From Acidimicrobiaceae bacterium (GTDB lineage Bacteria > Actinomycetota > Acidimicrobiia > Acidimicrobiales > Aldehydirespiratoraceae), in assembly GCA_009835735.1 (NCBI GenBank), contig VXWX01000102.1:1-44670 (forward strand): a stretch of 44,670 nucleotides of DNA. The letters are read 5' to 3'. The notes beneath the pieces are model-generated. The model saw only the letters and a list, made by a program, of their open reading frames with translations, was not told where the DNA came from and ran no database searches. Of this stretch, positions 24,514-31,415 are shown piece by piece (position 1 is the first letter of the stretch; each line of letters opens with the position of its first letter). Position numbers and translations under genes: made by a program.

Positions 24514-26417
24514 CACTCCAGTGTGCACCCGCACGAGTTGACCTCGCGGGTTATGACCCCTCGCCCCGTGTCCATGTGGGTGGTGCACGGCATGCAGGGA
24601 TCGAAGCTGCGGATGGTTCGCAGGATGTCGATGCCCTTGATGTCGTCGTCGCCGACACTCTCGAGGATCGGGGTTCCCATGATGGCCTGTTCGTAGGGCC
24701 CGGGACTGCCGAACGGGTCACGCGGCGAGGCGTTCCAGGTGGACGGCGTGTTGATCTGGTAGTTGAGTAGCCGGCCCTTGTCCATGTGCATGTGGTGGGT
24801 CAAGTACCCCCTCCCGGCCTCCCAGAAGCCGGCCGACACCCGCTCGTCGCGGGGCACCTTGAACGGCGTCGACACCCTCGTCTCACCCTTGCGCCAGTAC
24901 TCGAAGGCCTGCATCAGGCAGATCATCCCGATGGCCGCGGTGAAGGCCACACCGTAGGCCCGGCCCCGGTTCCGCTCGAAGGCGTTCAGCTTGGCGGGCA
25001 CCCTCCAGAACAGCTCTGTCTCGGGCAGATCGTGCGCCGGCAGCAGCATCCGCAGCCCGTCGCCGGTGGCCTCGATGTAGGGGTTGTCGGGCAGCTGCTG
25101 GGCCATGGCGGTGGTCCACATTCGCCCGTACACGCCGGTCTCCATGGAGGTGCGGTCCCAGCGGGGGGCGGTGGCCCAGGAGTACTTCTCCTTGAAGTTC
25201 TTGCCCTGCGGGCGGGGGATGGTCTCCTTGTTCCAGGCGTGGTACGGCGACAGCGGGTTGCCGAGCGCGTCGGTGGGGAACGGTACGTGACCGTTGCCGC
25301 TGCCATTGCCGTTGGTCGTCCAGTCCTCGTAGTAGGAGTGCTCCACGAACTCCTCGATGCCCATGTTGATCTCGGTGAGCTTGGTGGTGAGGAGCTCGCC
25401 GTCCTTGATGATGCCGGGCGCCGAGTAGCGGGCCTGGCCCCAGGCGTCGATGTTGGCGTAGGTGGCGTCGTAGACCTCGACGTCGTCCCAGATCCCCGTC
25501 TGGATCAGGTTGGACGGTCGTAGGCCCACATCGGAGTAGGCCGGGTTGGCCTCCAGGAAGAAGTCGCAGATGTCGTCCCAGATCCCGGCCAGCCGCTTGG
25601 CGTAGTCGAAGATCAGGCCGAGGTTGGCGTAGTACTCGTTGAAGGTTGTGGTGCTGACGGTGGTGGACACGCCGCCGGGCACGAGCGTGGACGGATGTGG
25701 GTACTTCCCGTACATCAGCGTGCACATCTTGCGGGCGATGCGGGTGTACTCCAGGGACTCCAGGTAGATGGACCCCTCCAGCGGGTTGAGGGCGTCCATG
25801 ATGTCCTTGATGGTGACGTACCCGTGGACGTCGGCGTGCGGGGCCAGCGTCTTGGACGCTCGATCAACTAGCTCGGGGTTGGTGACCGACACGATGGCGG
25901 TGGAATAGTCGGGTCCGGCCAGCAGACCCAGATGCAGCGGGTGGTCGTAGAACATCTCGGCCACCTCGCCCAGGTTTCGTACGCACGCGCCGAGGGGCGG
26001 GGGCTGGATGCCGAAGGCCATCTCGATGGCCAGCGACGACACCGAGGCGTGCACGCCGCCGCACACCCCGCAGGCTCTTGACGAGATGTCGATGGCGTCG
26101 CGGGGATCGCGGCCCTTGAGGATGATCTCGTAGCCGCGGAAGAGCATCGCCATGGAGTGGGCCTCCACTGCGGTGCGGGTCTCGAGGTCGAGGACGGTAT
26201 GCACCGCCAGCGCGCCGGCGACCCGGGTCACCGGGTCGATGCTCCACTCCCGCAGCCGTGGCGGTGCGGCCAGCGCGCCTGCGCTGCGGCGGTCCAGCGC
26301 GCTGCGGACGAAGTCCCGCGGCTCGGCTACCGCGACCGCGTAGGGATCTGGGATGCCCTCGACCAGCCGGGCTTTGCCGGCGTCGTCGAATTCGATGGGG
26401 AGGTTCTTGAAGCACAT
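24513..26417 (-). CDS. hhyL: [NiFe]-hydrogenase large subunit, group 1h-like
   Basis: The product is 634 residues. The L1 motif RACGVCGGVH (114-123) and the L2 motif DPCMPCTTH (606-614) supply the four cysteines that hold the NiFe(CN)2CO centre. A 20-residue extension after His614 (ending NSCGCTLE) is the predicted substrate of the maturation protease and contains two cysteines. Length and the block DPVTRVAGALAVHTVLDLETRTAVEAHSMAMLFRGYE fit the actinobacterial high-affinity type, which oxidises atmospheric H2 in the presence of O2. The start lies 4 bp after the small-subunit stop, with a GGAGG inside the end of that gene. The symbol follows mycobacterial and Streptomyces usage. Confidence 0.92.
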   Translation of the reverse strand: MCFKNLPIEFDDAGKARLVEGIPDPYAVAVAEPRDFVRSALDRRSAGALAAPPRLREWSIDPVTRVAGALAVHTVLDLETRTAVEAHSMAMLFRGYEIILKGRDPRDAIDISSRACGVCGGVHASVSSLAIEMAFGIQPPPLGACVRNLGEVAEMFYDHPLHLGLLAGPDYSTAIVSVTNPELVDRASKTLAPHADVHGYVTIKDIMDALNPLEGSIYLESLEYTRIARKMCTLMYGKYPHPSTLVPGGVSTTVSTTTFNEYYANLGLIFDYAKRLAGIWDDICDFFLEANPAYSDVGLRPSNLIQTGIWDDVEVYDATYANIDAWGQARYSAPGIIKDGELLTTKLTEINMGIEEFVEHSYYEDWTTNGNGSGNGHVPFPTDALGNPLSPYHAWNKETIPRPQGKNFKEKYSWATAPRWDRTSMETGVYGRMWTTAMAQQLPDNPYIEATGDGLRMLLPAHDLPETELFWRVPAKLNAFERNRGRAYGVAFTAAIGMICLMQAFEYWRKGETRVSTPFKVPRDERVSAGFWEAGRGYLTHHMHMDKGRLLNYQINTPSTWNASPRDPFGSPGPYEQAIMGTPILESVGDDDIKGIDILRTIRSFDPCMPCTTHMDTGRGVITREVNSCGCTLE

Positions 26418-26421
26418 TCGA

Positions 26422-27657
26422 CTAACGGCCTCCCTCGTGAGAGTGCTGCTTGCGTGAGTAGAGCCGATGAATCAAGCGCTCTGCTCCGACGGGCTGGGTC
26501 TTGTAGCGACTCCAGCCGCTGGGGAGGTCGCGGCTGTCATGCCACCGGGCCGAGCGCATCTTGTCGGTTTGGGACAGCTGGCGCATGCGCCGGATGAACC
26601 CGCCCATCACCCGGTTGGTGTTGGTGGACAGCAGCGCGCCGGGCGGACGTTCGTAGATGGGCGAGAACTTGTCCGGGAAGCCGGGCATGGTGCAGCCGAT
26701 GCAGATGCCGCCCATGTTCATGCAGCCGCCGTGGCCGTCGACGATGCCCCGCTCGGCGATGTTGCACTGCACGATCGGGCCCCAGCATCCCAACTCGACC
26801 AGGCATTCTTTGTCGCCGTAGGAGTGGGCGAACACGCCCTCCTCGTAGTAGCCGGCCCGGGGGCAGTGCCGGTGGACGGTCTCGGTGAACAGCCAGGCGG
26901 GCCGGCCCAGCTCATCGAACTCGGGCAGCGGGGCCAGGCCGTTGAGGAACAACAGGGCCGCGGCGGCGGTCTCGGTGATGTTGTCTCCCACCGGCGAGCA
27001 GCCCGGAATGTTGATCACCGGGAGACCCAGCGCAGACCGGTAGTCCTTGCCGAGGTGGTCCATGACGCCCATGGCGTTGGTGGGGTTGCCCTGCGCAGCC
27101 GGTATGCCGCCCCAGCAGGCGCAGGTCCCGATCGACAGCACGGCGGCGGCACCCGGAGCCAGGCGGTCGAGCCACTCGAGGCTGGTGATCTGGCGGCCGT
27201 CCTCACGGTCCTCGCCCAGCCCCATCCAGTAGCCGTACTCGCCCGAGACCGTCTCGTCCATGATCGACCCCTCCCAGAAGATCAGGTAGGGGGCGTCGAG
27301 CTTGCCCTCGGCCGCCAGGCGGAGGTTCTCAGTCCACTCCGGTCCAGACTCCACCGATAGCACGGTGTGGATGAGCTCTATGCGAGGCAGTCCTGGAACC
27401 CGGCCTGTCAGCAGGTCCTCGACCCGGGGATGGGTGGCGCCCGAGATGGCGATGGTGCAGCCGTCGCAGCTGGCACCCACGATCCAGAACAAGTAGGCCT
27501 TCTCCAGCGGGCCCTGGGACACCAGCTCTGATCGCTTGGGTCGGAGCGGGCTGCGCAGGGCGACCGGCGCGAGCGGGTCACCGGGGTCGGTGATGAGCGG
27601 CTTGGCCTCGAGCTCGCCGTGCGTCGAGCCTGGCACGACCTTGGTGTACTGGACCAC
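26422..27657 (-). CDS. hhyS: [NiFe]-hydrogenase small subunit, group 1h-like
   Basis: The product is 411 residues from GTG 27657, with AGGAGG about 8 bp upstream. Predicted ligands are: proximal cluster Cys64/Cys67 (in ASCDGCT), Cys179 and Cys220; distal cluster His262, Cys265, Cys285 and Cys291; medial cluster Cys298, Cys312, Cys319 and Cys322. The extra cysteine at 312, where many hydrogenases have Pro, suggests a medial 4Fe-4S rather than 3Fe-4S cluster. Asp65 lies next to the proximal pair; the Ralstonia actinobacterial-type enzyme has one Asp ligand there. No Tat signal is present, so the enzyme stays on the cytosolic side. It is the first gene of the leftward operon. Confidence 0.93.
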   Translation of the reverse strand: MVQYTKVVPGSTHGELEAKPLITDPGDPLAPVALRSPLRPKRSELVSQGPLEKAYLFWIVGASCDGCTIAISGATHPRVEDLLTGRVPGLPRIELIHTVLSVESGPEWTENLRLAAEGKLDAPYLIFWEGSIMDETVSGEYGYWMGLGEDREDGRQITSLEWLDRLAPGAAAVLSIGTCACWGGIPAAQGNPTNAMGVMDHLGKDYRSALGLPVINIPGCSPVGDNITETAAAALLFLNGLAPLPEFDELGRPAWLFTETVHRHCPRAGYYEEGVFAHSYGDKECLVELGCWGPIVQCNIAERGIVDGHGGCMNMGGICIGCTMPGFPDKFSPIYERPPGALLSTNTNRVMGGFIRRMRQLSQTDKMRSARWHDSRDLPSGWSRYKTQPVGAERLIHRLYSRKQHSHEGGR

Positions 27658-27706
27658 GAGCGAAGCCTCCTGCGGTCGGGGCGCTACCGACGGACTCGAT
27701 ACTACA

Positions 27707-27729
27707 CACTAAGTGCGAATCGCATCTAG
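27707..27729 (-). promoter_or_regulatory. Palindromic operator, copy 1 (hydrogenase side)
   Basis: A 21-bp dyad (27709-27729) has arms of the form CTARRTGCGA facing their complement around one A/T; the core is TGCGATTCGCA read on the minus strand. With two further shared bases it matches copy 2 (37935-37957) at 21 of 23 positions. It lies 49 bp before the small-subunit start and 55 bp before the first rightward gene, so it could control both directions. A TAGTAT at 27699-27704 on the minus strand could be a -10 box, which would place the site over the -35 region. The regulator is unknown. Confidence 0.75.
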
Positions 27730-27784
27730 CGGAGGCCTTGGGTTAGGCTGGCCCGGACCGCTGGGTACGGCTGCGGGAGGGTTC

Positions 27785-28039
27785 ATGTCGACAGGATGGG
27801 TCATTGGCTATGTGATCGGGGGCGTTCTGATCCTGGCCGTGGTCGTGCTGTTGCTGCTCATGATCCGCGGCGCTCATCGGGCTGCGGTGAAGGCCGCGGC
27901 GATCCTGGCCGCGCTGGAGGAGTCCCGCGACAACACCTCTCCGCTGTGGGCGGTCAACGACGTCAACGCGGCGATCGAGCGGATCACCGCGGGGGCGGGC
28001 GCGGTGCGAGCGCATCTCGCCTCGAAGGACGGCGGCTGA
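27785..28039 (+). CDS. Small one-helix membrane protein 1
   Basis: The product is 84 residues from ATG 27785, preceded by GGGAGG. A single strong membrane helix (VIGYVIGGVLILAVVVLLLLMI, residues about 6-27) is followed by a positively charged turn (RGAHRAAVKAA) and an amphipathic helical cytosolic tail. It is the first gene of the rightward hydrogenase-accessory operon, opposite the hydrogenase small-subunit gene. No family is recognised. It resembles the next two genes in layout, and a membrane-anchor role is inferred. Confidence 0.75.
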   Translation: MSTGWVIGYVIGGVLILAVVVLLLLMIRGAHRAAVKAAAILAALEESRDNTSPLWAVNDVNAAIERITAGAGAVRAHLASKDGG

Positions 28040-28041
28040 CG

Positions 28042-28317
28042 ATGAGCACCAACGCGCTCTGGTGGCTGACCCTGGCATTGGGTCTGGTGGTCTGTCTGGT
28101 CGCGGTGCTGCTGCTGCAGATCTTCTACCGCAAGGTGCGTCGCATCGAGACGGGCGCGGACGCCATCTGGGAGACGGGCAAACAGGTGGCCCGCAACACG
28201 GCCACCACTTGGATGCTGCATCAGACCACGGTGCGGCTGGACACCTTCACCGAGGAGGCGCTCAAGCACGATGCCTTCCTTGACGAGGCCCTGGCCCAGT
28301 CGGGGGGCGATGACTGA
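28042..28317 (+). CDS. Small one-helix membrane protein 2
   Basis: The product is 91 residues. One membrane helix (LWWLTLALGLVVCLVAVLLLQIFY, residues about 6-29) is followed by a basic stretch (RKVRRIETGADAIWETGKQVARNTATTW) and a helical tail ending in acidic residues. The start follows the previous stop by 2 bp and its own stop overlaps the next start as TGATG. The IETGADAIWETGKQVARNT segment looks like an amphipathic, possibly coiled-coil helix. Not recognised; probably acts with the two flanking one-helix proteins. Confidence 0.75.
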   Translation: MSTNALWWLTLALGLVVCLVAVLLLQIFYRKVRRIETGADAIWETGKQVARNTATTWMLHQTTVRLDTFTEEALKHDAFLDEALAQSGGDD

Positions 28318-28580
28318 TGCGGACGCTCCTCATCGTGCTGACCGTGGTCGAGATCGTGGTCTTCGTCGGTGCGCTCGCGGTGTACCTGATCGCCATCGCG
28401 CGCTCGCTCCGGCGTATCTCGCAGTCGTTGGGCAAAGTCACCTTCGGGGTGAGGGCCATCGAGACGCAGTGCGCGTCGGTGGGTCCCTCGGTCACCAGGA
28501 TCAACGAGCAACTCACCGTCATCGCCGGTGCGCTCGAAGGCGTGTCGGTCAAGGCCGAGCGTCTGGGCGCCGGATCGTGA
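28317..28580 (+). CDS. Small one-helix membrane protein 3
   Basis: The product is 87 residues. A membrane helix (LLIVLTVVEIVVFVGALAVYLIAIA, residues about 4-28) is followed by RSLRRISQSLGKVTFGVRAIETQCASVGPSVTRINEQL, a regular heptad-like pattern similar to DUF948-type or chemoreceptor-like stalks. It is coupled on both sides (TGATG upstream, GTGA downstream). The third consecutive protein of this design suggests hetero-oligomers in the membrane. Confidence 0.75.
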   Translation: MRTLLIVLTVVEIVVFVGALAVYLIAIARSLRRISQSLGKVTFGVRAIETQCASVGPSVTRINEQLTVIAGALEGVSVKAERLGAGS

Positions 28581-28975
28581 GCACCCAGGCGGCGTCACCC
28601 AAGTCCGGAGCGCTGGCTGCCCTCTACTGGCGCAGCGAGATCCTCCAGGTCATGTACTGGCTGCGGGGCGAGGGGTTCGGCGATGTGGTCGACCCGGGGC
28701 TGATCGAGCGCTTCCTCGGGGTGGACGCCGCCATCGGGATGACGTACCTGGACCGGCTGGTGGACGAGGACTTCCTCGTGCGCGACGGCGACTGGTACGC
28801 GCTTTCCGAGTTCGGCCTCGAGCGGGGCGCGCGGGAGTTCCATGAGGCCTTCGCCGACCTGACCAAGCCGACCCACGGCGAGTGCAGCGCCGACTGCTGG
28901 TGCCATGCCTCCGTCGACGAGGCCGAAGCCTGCATCGCTCAGCGCCTGGGTCACGACCACGACCATGCCGGCTGA
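28577..28975 (+). CDS. Winged-helix protein with Cys/His metal-binding-like tail
   Basis: The product is 132 residues from GTG 28577 (GTGA overlap). Residues about 15-92 read as a winged helix: SEILQVMYWLRGEGFGDVV, then LIERFLGVDAAIGMTYLDRLVDEDFLV, with wing GDWYALSEFGLERG. The C-terminus carries Cys103, Cys107, Cys109, His110 and Cys119, then His126, His128 and His130 (GHDHDH), which could bind a metal or an Fe-S cluster. It might be a nickel- or redox-sensing DNA-binding protein, or a HypA-like metallochaperone substitute; the sequence alone does not decide. It overlaps the PadR gene by 11 bp. Confidence 0.72.
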   Translation: MSTQAASPKSGALAALYWRSEILQVMYWLRGEGFGDVVDPGLIERFLGVDAAIGMTYLDRLVDEDFLVRDGDWYALSEFGLERGAREFHEAFADLTKPTHGECSADCWCHASVDEAEACIAQRLGHDHDHAG

Positions 28976-29318
28976 GAGTTCCGAGGGGCTGCCGCGGCGG
29001 TTCCTGCCCGGGTTCCTGCTGCTCAGCCTGGAGCGCGACGGAACGTCCTACGGCTACGAGCTGTACGAGACGGTCCGATCCCTCGGTCTGTCGGTAGATC
29101 TTGCTGCCGTCTACCGGGCGCTGCGGACCATGCAGCAGCGCGGTCTGGTCACCTCGCAGTGGGTTTCCTCACTCTCCGGACCCGACCGGCGCCTCTACTC
29201 GCTCACAGACTCCGGGCGAGCCTCGGCTGCGGCTGCGGCCGAGGAGTTGGCCCAGGTCCGCGATGGCCTCATCTCTGCGTTGGAGTACTTCGAGGCGCTA
29301 GACGGCTCCCGAGCATGA
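28965..29318 (+). CDS. PadR-family transcriptional regulator
   Basis: The product is 117 residues from ATG 28965, inside the end of the previous gene. FLPGFLLLSLERDGTSYGYELYETV, VDLAAVYRALRTMQQRGLV and the wing DRRLYSLTDSGRA are typical of PadR N-terminal winged helices. A C-terminal helix for dimerisation follows. PadR proteins are usually repressors of nearby operons and respond to small ligands. It is a candidate for binding the palindromes at 27707 and 37935; the alternative is the Cys/His winged-helix protein next door or an unlinked regulator. Its stop overlaps the following ATPase gene as ATGA. Confidence 0.88.
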   Translation: MPAESSEGLPRRFLPGFLLLSLERDGTSYGYELYETVRSLGLSVDLAAVYRALRTMQQRGLVTSQWVSSLSGPDRRLYSLTDSGRASAAAAAEELAQVRDGLISALEYFEALDGSRA

Positions 29319-30115
29319 GGATCGCGGTCGCGGGCAAGGGCGGGGCCGGCAAGACGACCGTCTGCGCCACCGCGGCCCGCCTGCTGGCCCGGTCGGGTGT
29401 CCGTGTCGTGGCCATAGACGGCGACACGAACCCCAACCTGCATTCGGCCATCGGCGTGGATCCCGCGGCCGCCTTGCCGACCCTGCCGGTGTCGCTCGTG
29501 TCGCGCCGCTTCGACGGCCCCCGGCTGGCCACTCCGGTGGATGACGTGCTTGAGCAGCACGCGGCCGCGGCTCCCGACGGCGTGCGACTCGTGCGGATGG
29601 GAATGCCCCAGCACGCCGACGAGGGCTGCATGTGCTCAGCACATGCCACCGTGAGCGCGCTGCTGGCCGATCTGGGAGAGGCCGCCGGCACGGTCACGCT
29701 GCTGGACCTGGAGGCGTCGCCCGAGCATCTGAGCCGGGGAACGGCGAGGCACGCAGATGTGCTGGTGCTGGTCGTCGAGCCCTACTACCGGTCGCTGGAA
29801 GCAGCGCGGCTGCAGTCCTCGCTGGCGGCTGAGACCTCCATCGGGCGGGTGGCGGTGCTGGCCAACAAGTGCCGGCATCCCTCGGACACCGACGCCATCG
29901 AGGAGTACTGCTCACGCCACGGGCTGGAACTGATCGGCGTGTTGCCTTGGTCCGAGGCTGTGCTCGACGCCGACGCCCTGTCGGAGCCCCTGCTCGATCA
30001 CAACCCCTCCGATCCCGTGGTGGACGCGCTGGCCGCCCTTGTCGGGGGTCTCGTGCACGGGGTGCCGCCGCGTCCCGAGTCCGTGTCCGGGCCGCAGGTG
30101 GAGGCCGGCGTCTGA
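29315..30115 (+). CDS. CooC-like nickel-insertion ATPase 1
   Basis: The product is 266 residues. The deviant Walker A GKGGAGKTT (7-15) and IDGDTNPNL (34-42) mark the MinD/CooC class of P-loop ATPases. GCMCSAHA places a CxC pair at Cys105 and Cys107, matching the nickel-binding CxC of CooC from carbon monoxide dehydrogenase maturation. It overlaps padR upstream (ATGA) and hypC downstream (TGATG). Since no hypB lies in the window, it is a candidate to deliver nickel to the hydrogenase large subunit. Role inferred from motif and position. Confidence 0.85.
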   Translation: MRIAVAGKGGAGKTTVCATAARLLARSGVRVVAIDGDTNPNLHSAIGVDPAAALPTLPVSLVSRRFDGPRLATPVDDVLEQHAAAAPDGVRLVRMGMPQHADEGCMCSAHATVSALLADLGEAAGTVTLLDLEASPEHLSRGTARHADVLVLVVEPYYRSLEAARLQSSLAAETSIGRVAVLANKCRHPSDTDAIEEYCSRHGLELIGVLPWSEAVLDADALSEPLLDHNPSDPVVDALAALVGGLVHGVPPRPESVSGPQVEAGV

Positions 30116-30384
30116 TGTGCGTCGGCATTCCCGCCCAAGTGGTCGAGTTGCAGCCGTCGGGCCCGCACACCGCCATCGTCGATGTGGACGGGGCGCAGCG
30201 GGAGGTCAACACCATCATGGTGGACGATGAGCCTCTGGCCGTCGGCGACTGGGTGCTGCTGCATGTGGGGTTCGCCATGTCGAAGATCGATGCGGCCGAG
30301 GCGGCTGAGACGCTGGCGTTCATGCGGGAGCTGGGATCGGTGTACGACGAGGAGATCGAGGCCTTCACCAGCGATCTGCCATGA
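30115..30384 (+). CDS. hypC: Hydrogenase maturation factor HypC
   Basis: The product is 89 residues and begins MCVGIPAQVVEL, with the essential Cys2 of the HypC/HupF family. IVDVDGAQREVNTIMVDD and VGDWVLLHVGFAMSKID are the conserved beta-barrel blocks. HypC carries the Fe(CN)2CO unit between HypD and the hydrogenase large subunit. It overlaps the CooC-like gene upstream and the SIS gene downstream. Confidence 0.96.
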   Translation: MCVGIPAQVVELQPSGPHTAIVDVDGAQREVNTIMVDDEPLAVGDWVLLHVGFAMSKIDAAEAAETLAFMRELGSVYDEEIEAFTSDLP

Positions 30385-31415
30385 CCGCGGCCATCGACTG
30401 CGGCCGCGACCCGGTAGGCGCGGCGATGTGGCTGGCCCGGGCCTTCACCGCCGGGCGGCGGCTGTGCGTATGGGCGCCCGGCGCGCCGGACCACGCGCAT
30501 CACGTGGCCGTGGAGTTCGTTCATCCCGTGGTGGCCGGCACCCGTCCCCTGGCCGCGACGGTGGCGGAATCCGAGGTTGAGGCGGACATCTCGGCGGACG
30601 CCAGGCTGGTCATAGGGGCCAACGCAGGGGCGGCCGACCTGTTCATCTCGTCGGATCAGACGGACACCGCCATCGTTCTCAGTTACCACCTGCTGTGGGA
30701 GCTGGTCCAGGTGGCGCTCGAGCATCCCGGTCTCGTCGGCAGCGCCGCCTCGGCCGGAGGGGATTCCACCGGTTTCCTGTATCCGTTCCTCGATGCGGCC
30801 GAGGAGGACGAGGCTTCGCTACGCGAGTCGCTCCGGGTGTCGGCCGGCGCCAAGGTCCAGGAGTCGGAGGCGCTGGCGCGGGAGTCGCTCGAGTCCAACC
30901 GGGCCACGCTGGTGGAGTCTGGGGCGGCTATCTGCCGTGCGGTCGGGGCTGGCGGTCGGGTGCTGACCATGGGCAACGGGGGAAGCGCCACCGACGCGGC
31001 CCGGCTGGCCCGGGTGCTGCGCTTCCGGGACATCCCGGCCGAGTCGCTCTCCGCTGATTACGCCGTGGCCACCGCCCTGGCCAACGATCTCGGTGCCGAG
31101 CGAATCTTCTCCCGGCAGCTCGACGCCTTCGCACGACCCGGCGACGTGCTGGTGGGATGCAGCACAAGCGGCGCATCCCGGAACCTGCTGGCCGCCTTCG
31201 ACCAGGCTGCAACGATGGGACTGGCCACGGTGGGCATCAGCGGTTACGGGGGCGGGTCGTTCACGGGCCAGGCGAGCGTGCACCACAACCTCGTCGTACA
31301 GTCGATGTCGGTGCACCGGATCCAGGAGGCCCAGGCCGCGCTGATGACCTCGTTGTGCGAGCGGGCCGCGGGCCTGCAAGGCGCCGGCGAGCAGACCGTG
31401 GAGCGAGCGCGATGA
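30381..31415 (+). CDS. Double SIS-domain protein in the hyp operon
   Basis: The product is 344 residues. The C-terminal half (about 155-330) is a GmhA-like SIS domain with GNGGSATDAARLARVL at 198-213, GCSTSGASRNLL and VVQSMSVHRIQEAQ. This family includes sedoheptulose-7-phosphate isomerases. The N-terminal half (about 8-125: MWLARAFTAGRRLCVWAPG, then LSYHLLWELVQVALEHPGL) looks like a second, degenerate SIS domain. It is locked between hypC and hypD by ATGA overlaps on both sides, so a maturation or regulatory role is more likely than heptose synthesis. The substrate is unknown. Confidence 0.82.
   Translation: MTAAIDCGRDPVGAAMWLARAFTAGRRLCVWAPGAPDHAHHVAVEFVHPVVAGTRPLAATVAESEVEADISADARLVIGANAGAADLFISSDQTDTAIVLSYHLLWELVQVALEHPGLVGSAASAGGDSTGFLYPFLDAAEEDEASLRESLRVSAGAKVQESEALARESLESNRATLVESGAAICRAVGAGGRVLTMGNGGSATDAARLARVLRFRDIPAESLSADYAVATALANDLGAERIFSRQLDAFARPGDVLVGCSTSGASRNLLAAFDQAATMGLATVGISGYGGGSFTGQASVHHNLVVQSMSVHRIQEAQAALMTSLCERAAGLQGAGEQTVERAR

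Noticed and set aside
27657..27730. Tat signal peptide or longer N-terminus for the hydrogenase small subunit
   Set aside because: The N-terminus has no twin-arginine motif or hydrophobic stretch, and the GTG at 27657 has a good AGGAGG; upstream sequence is promoter with the palindrome.
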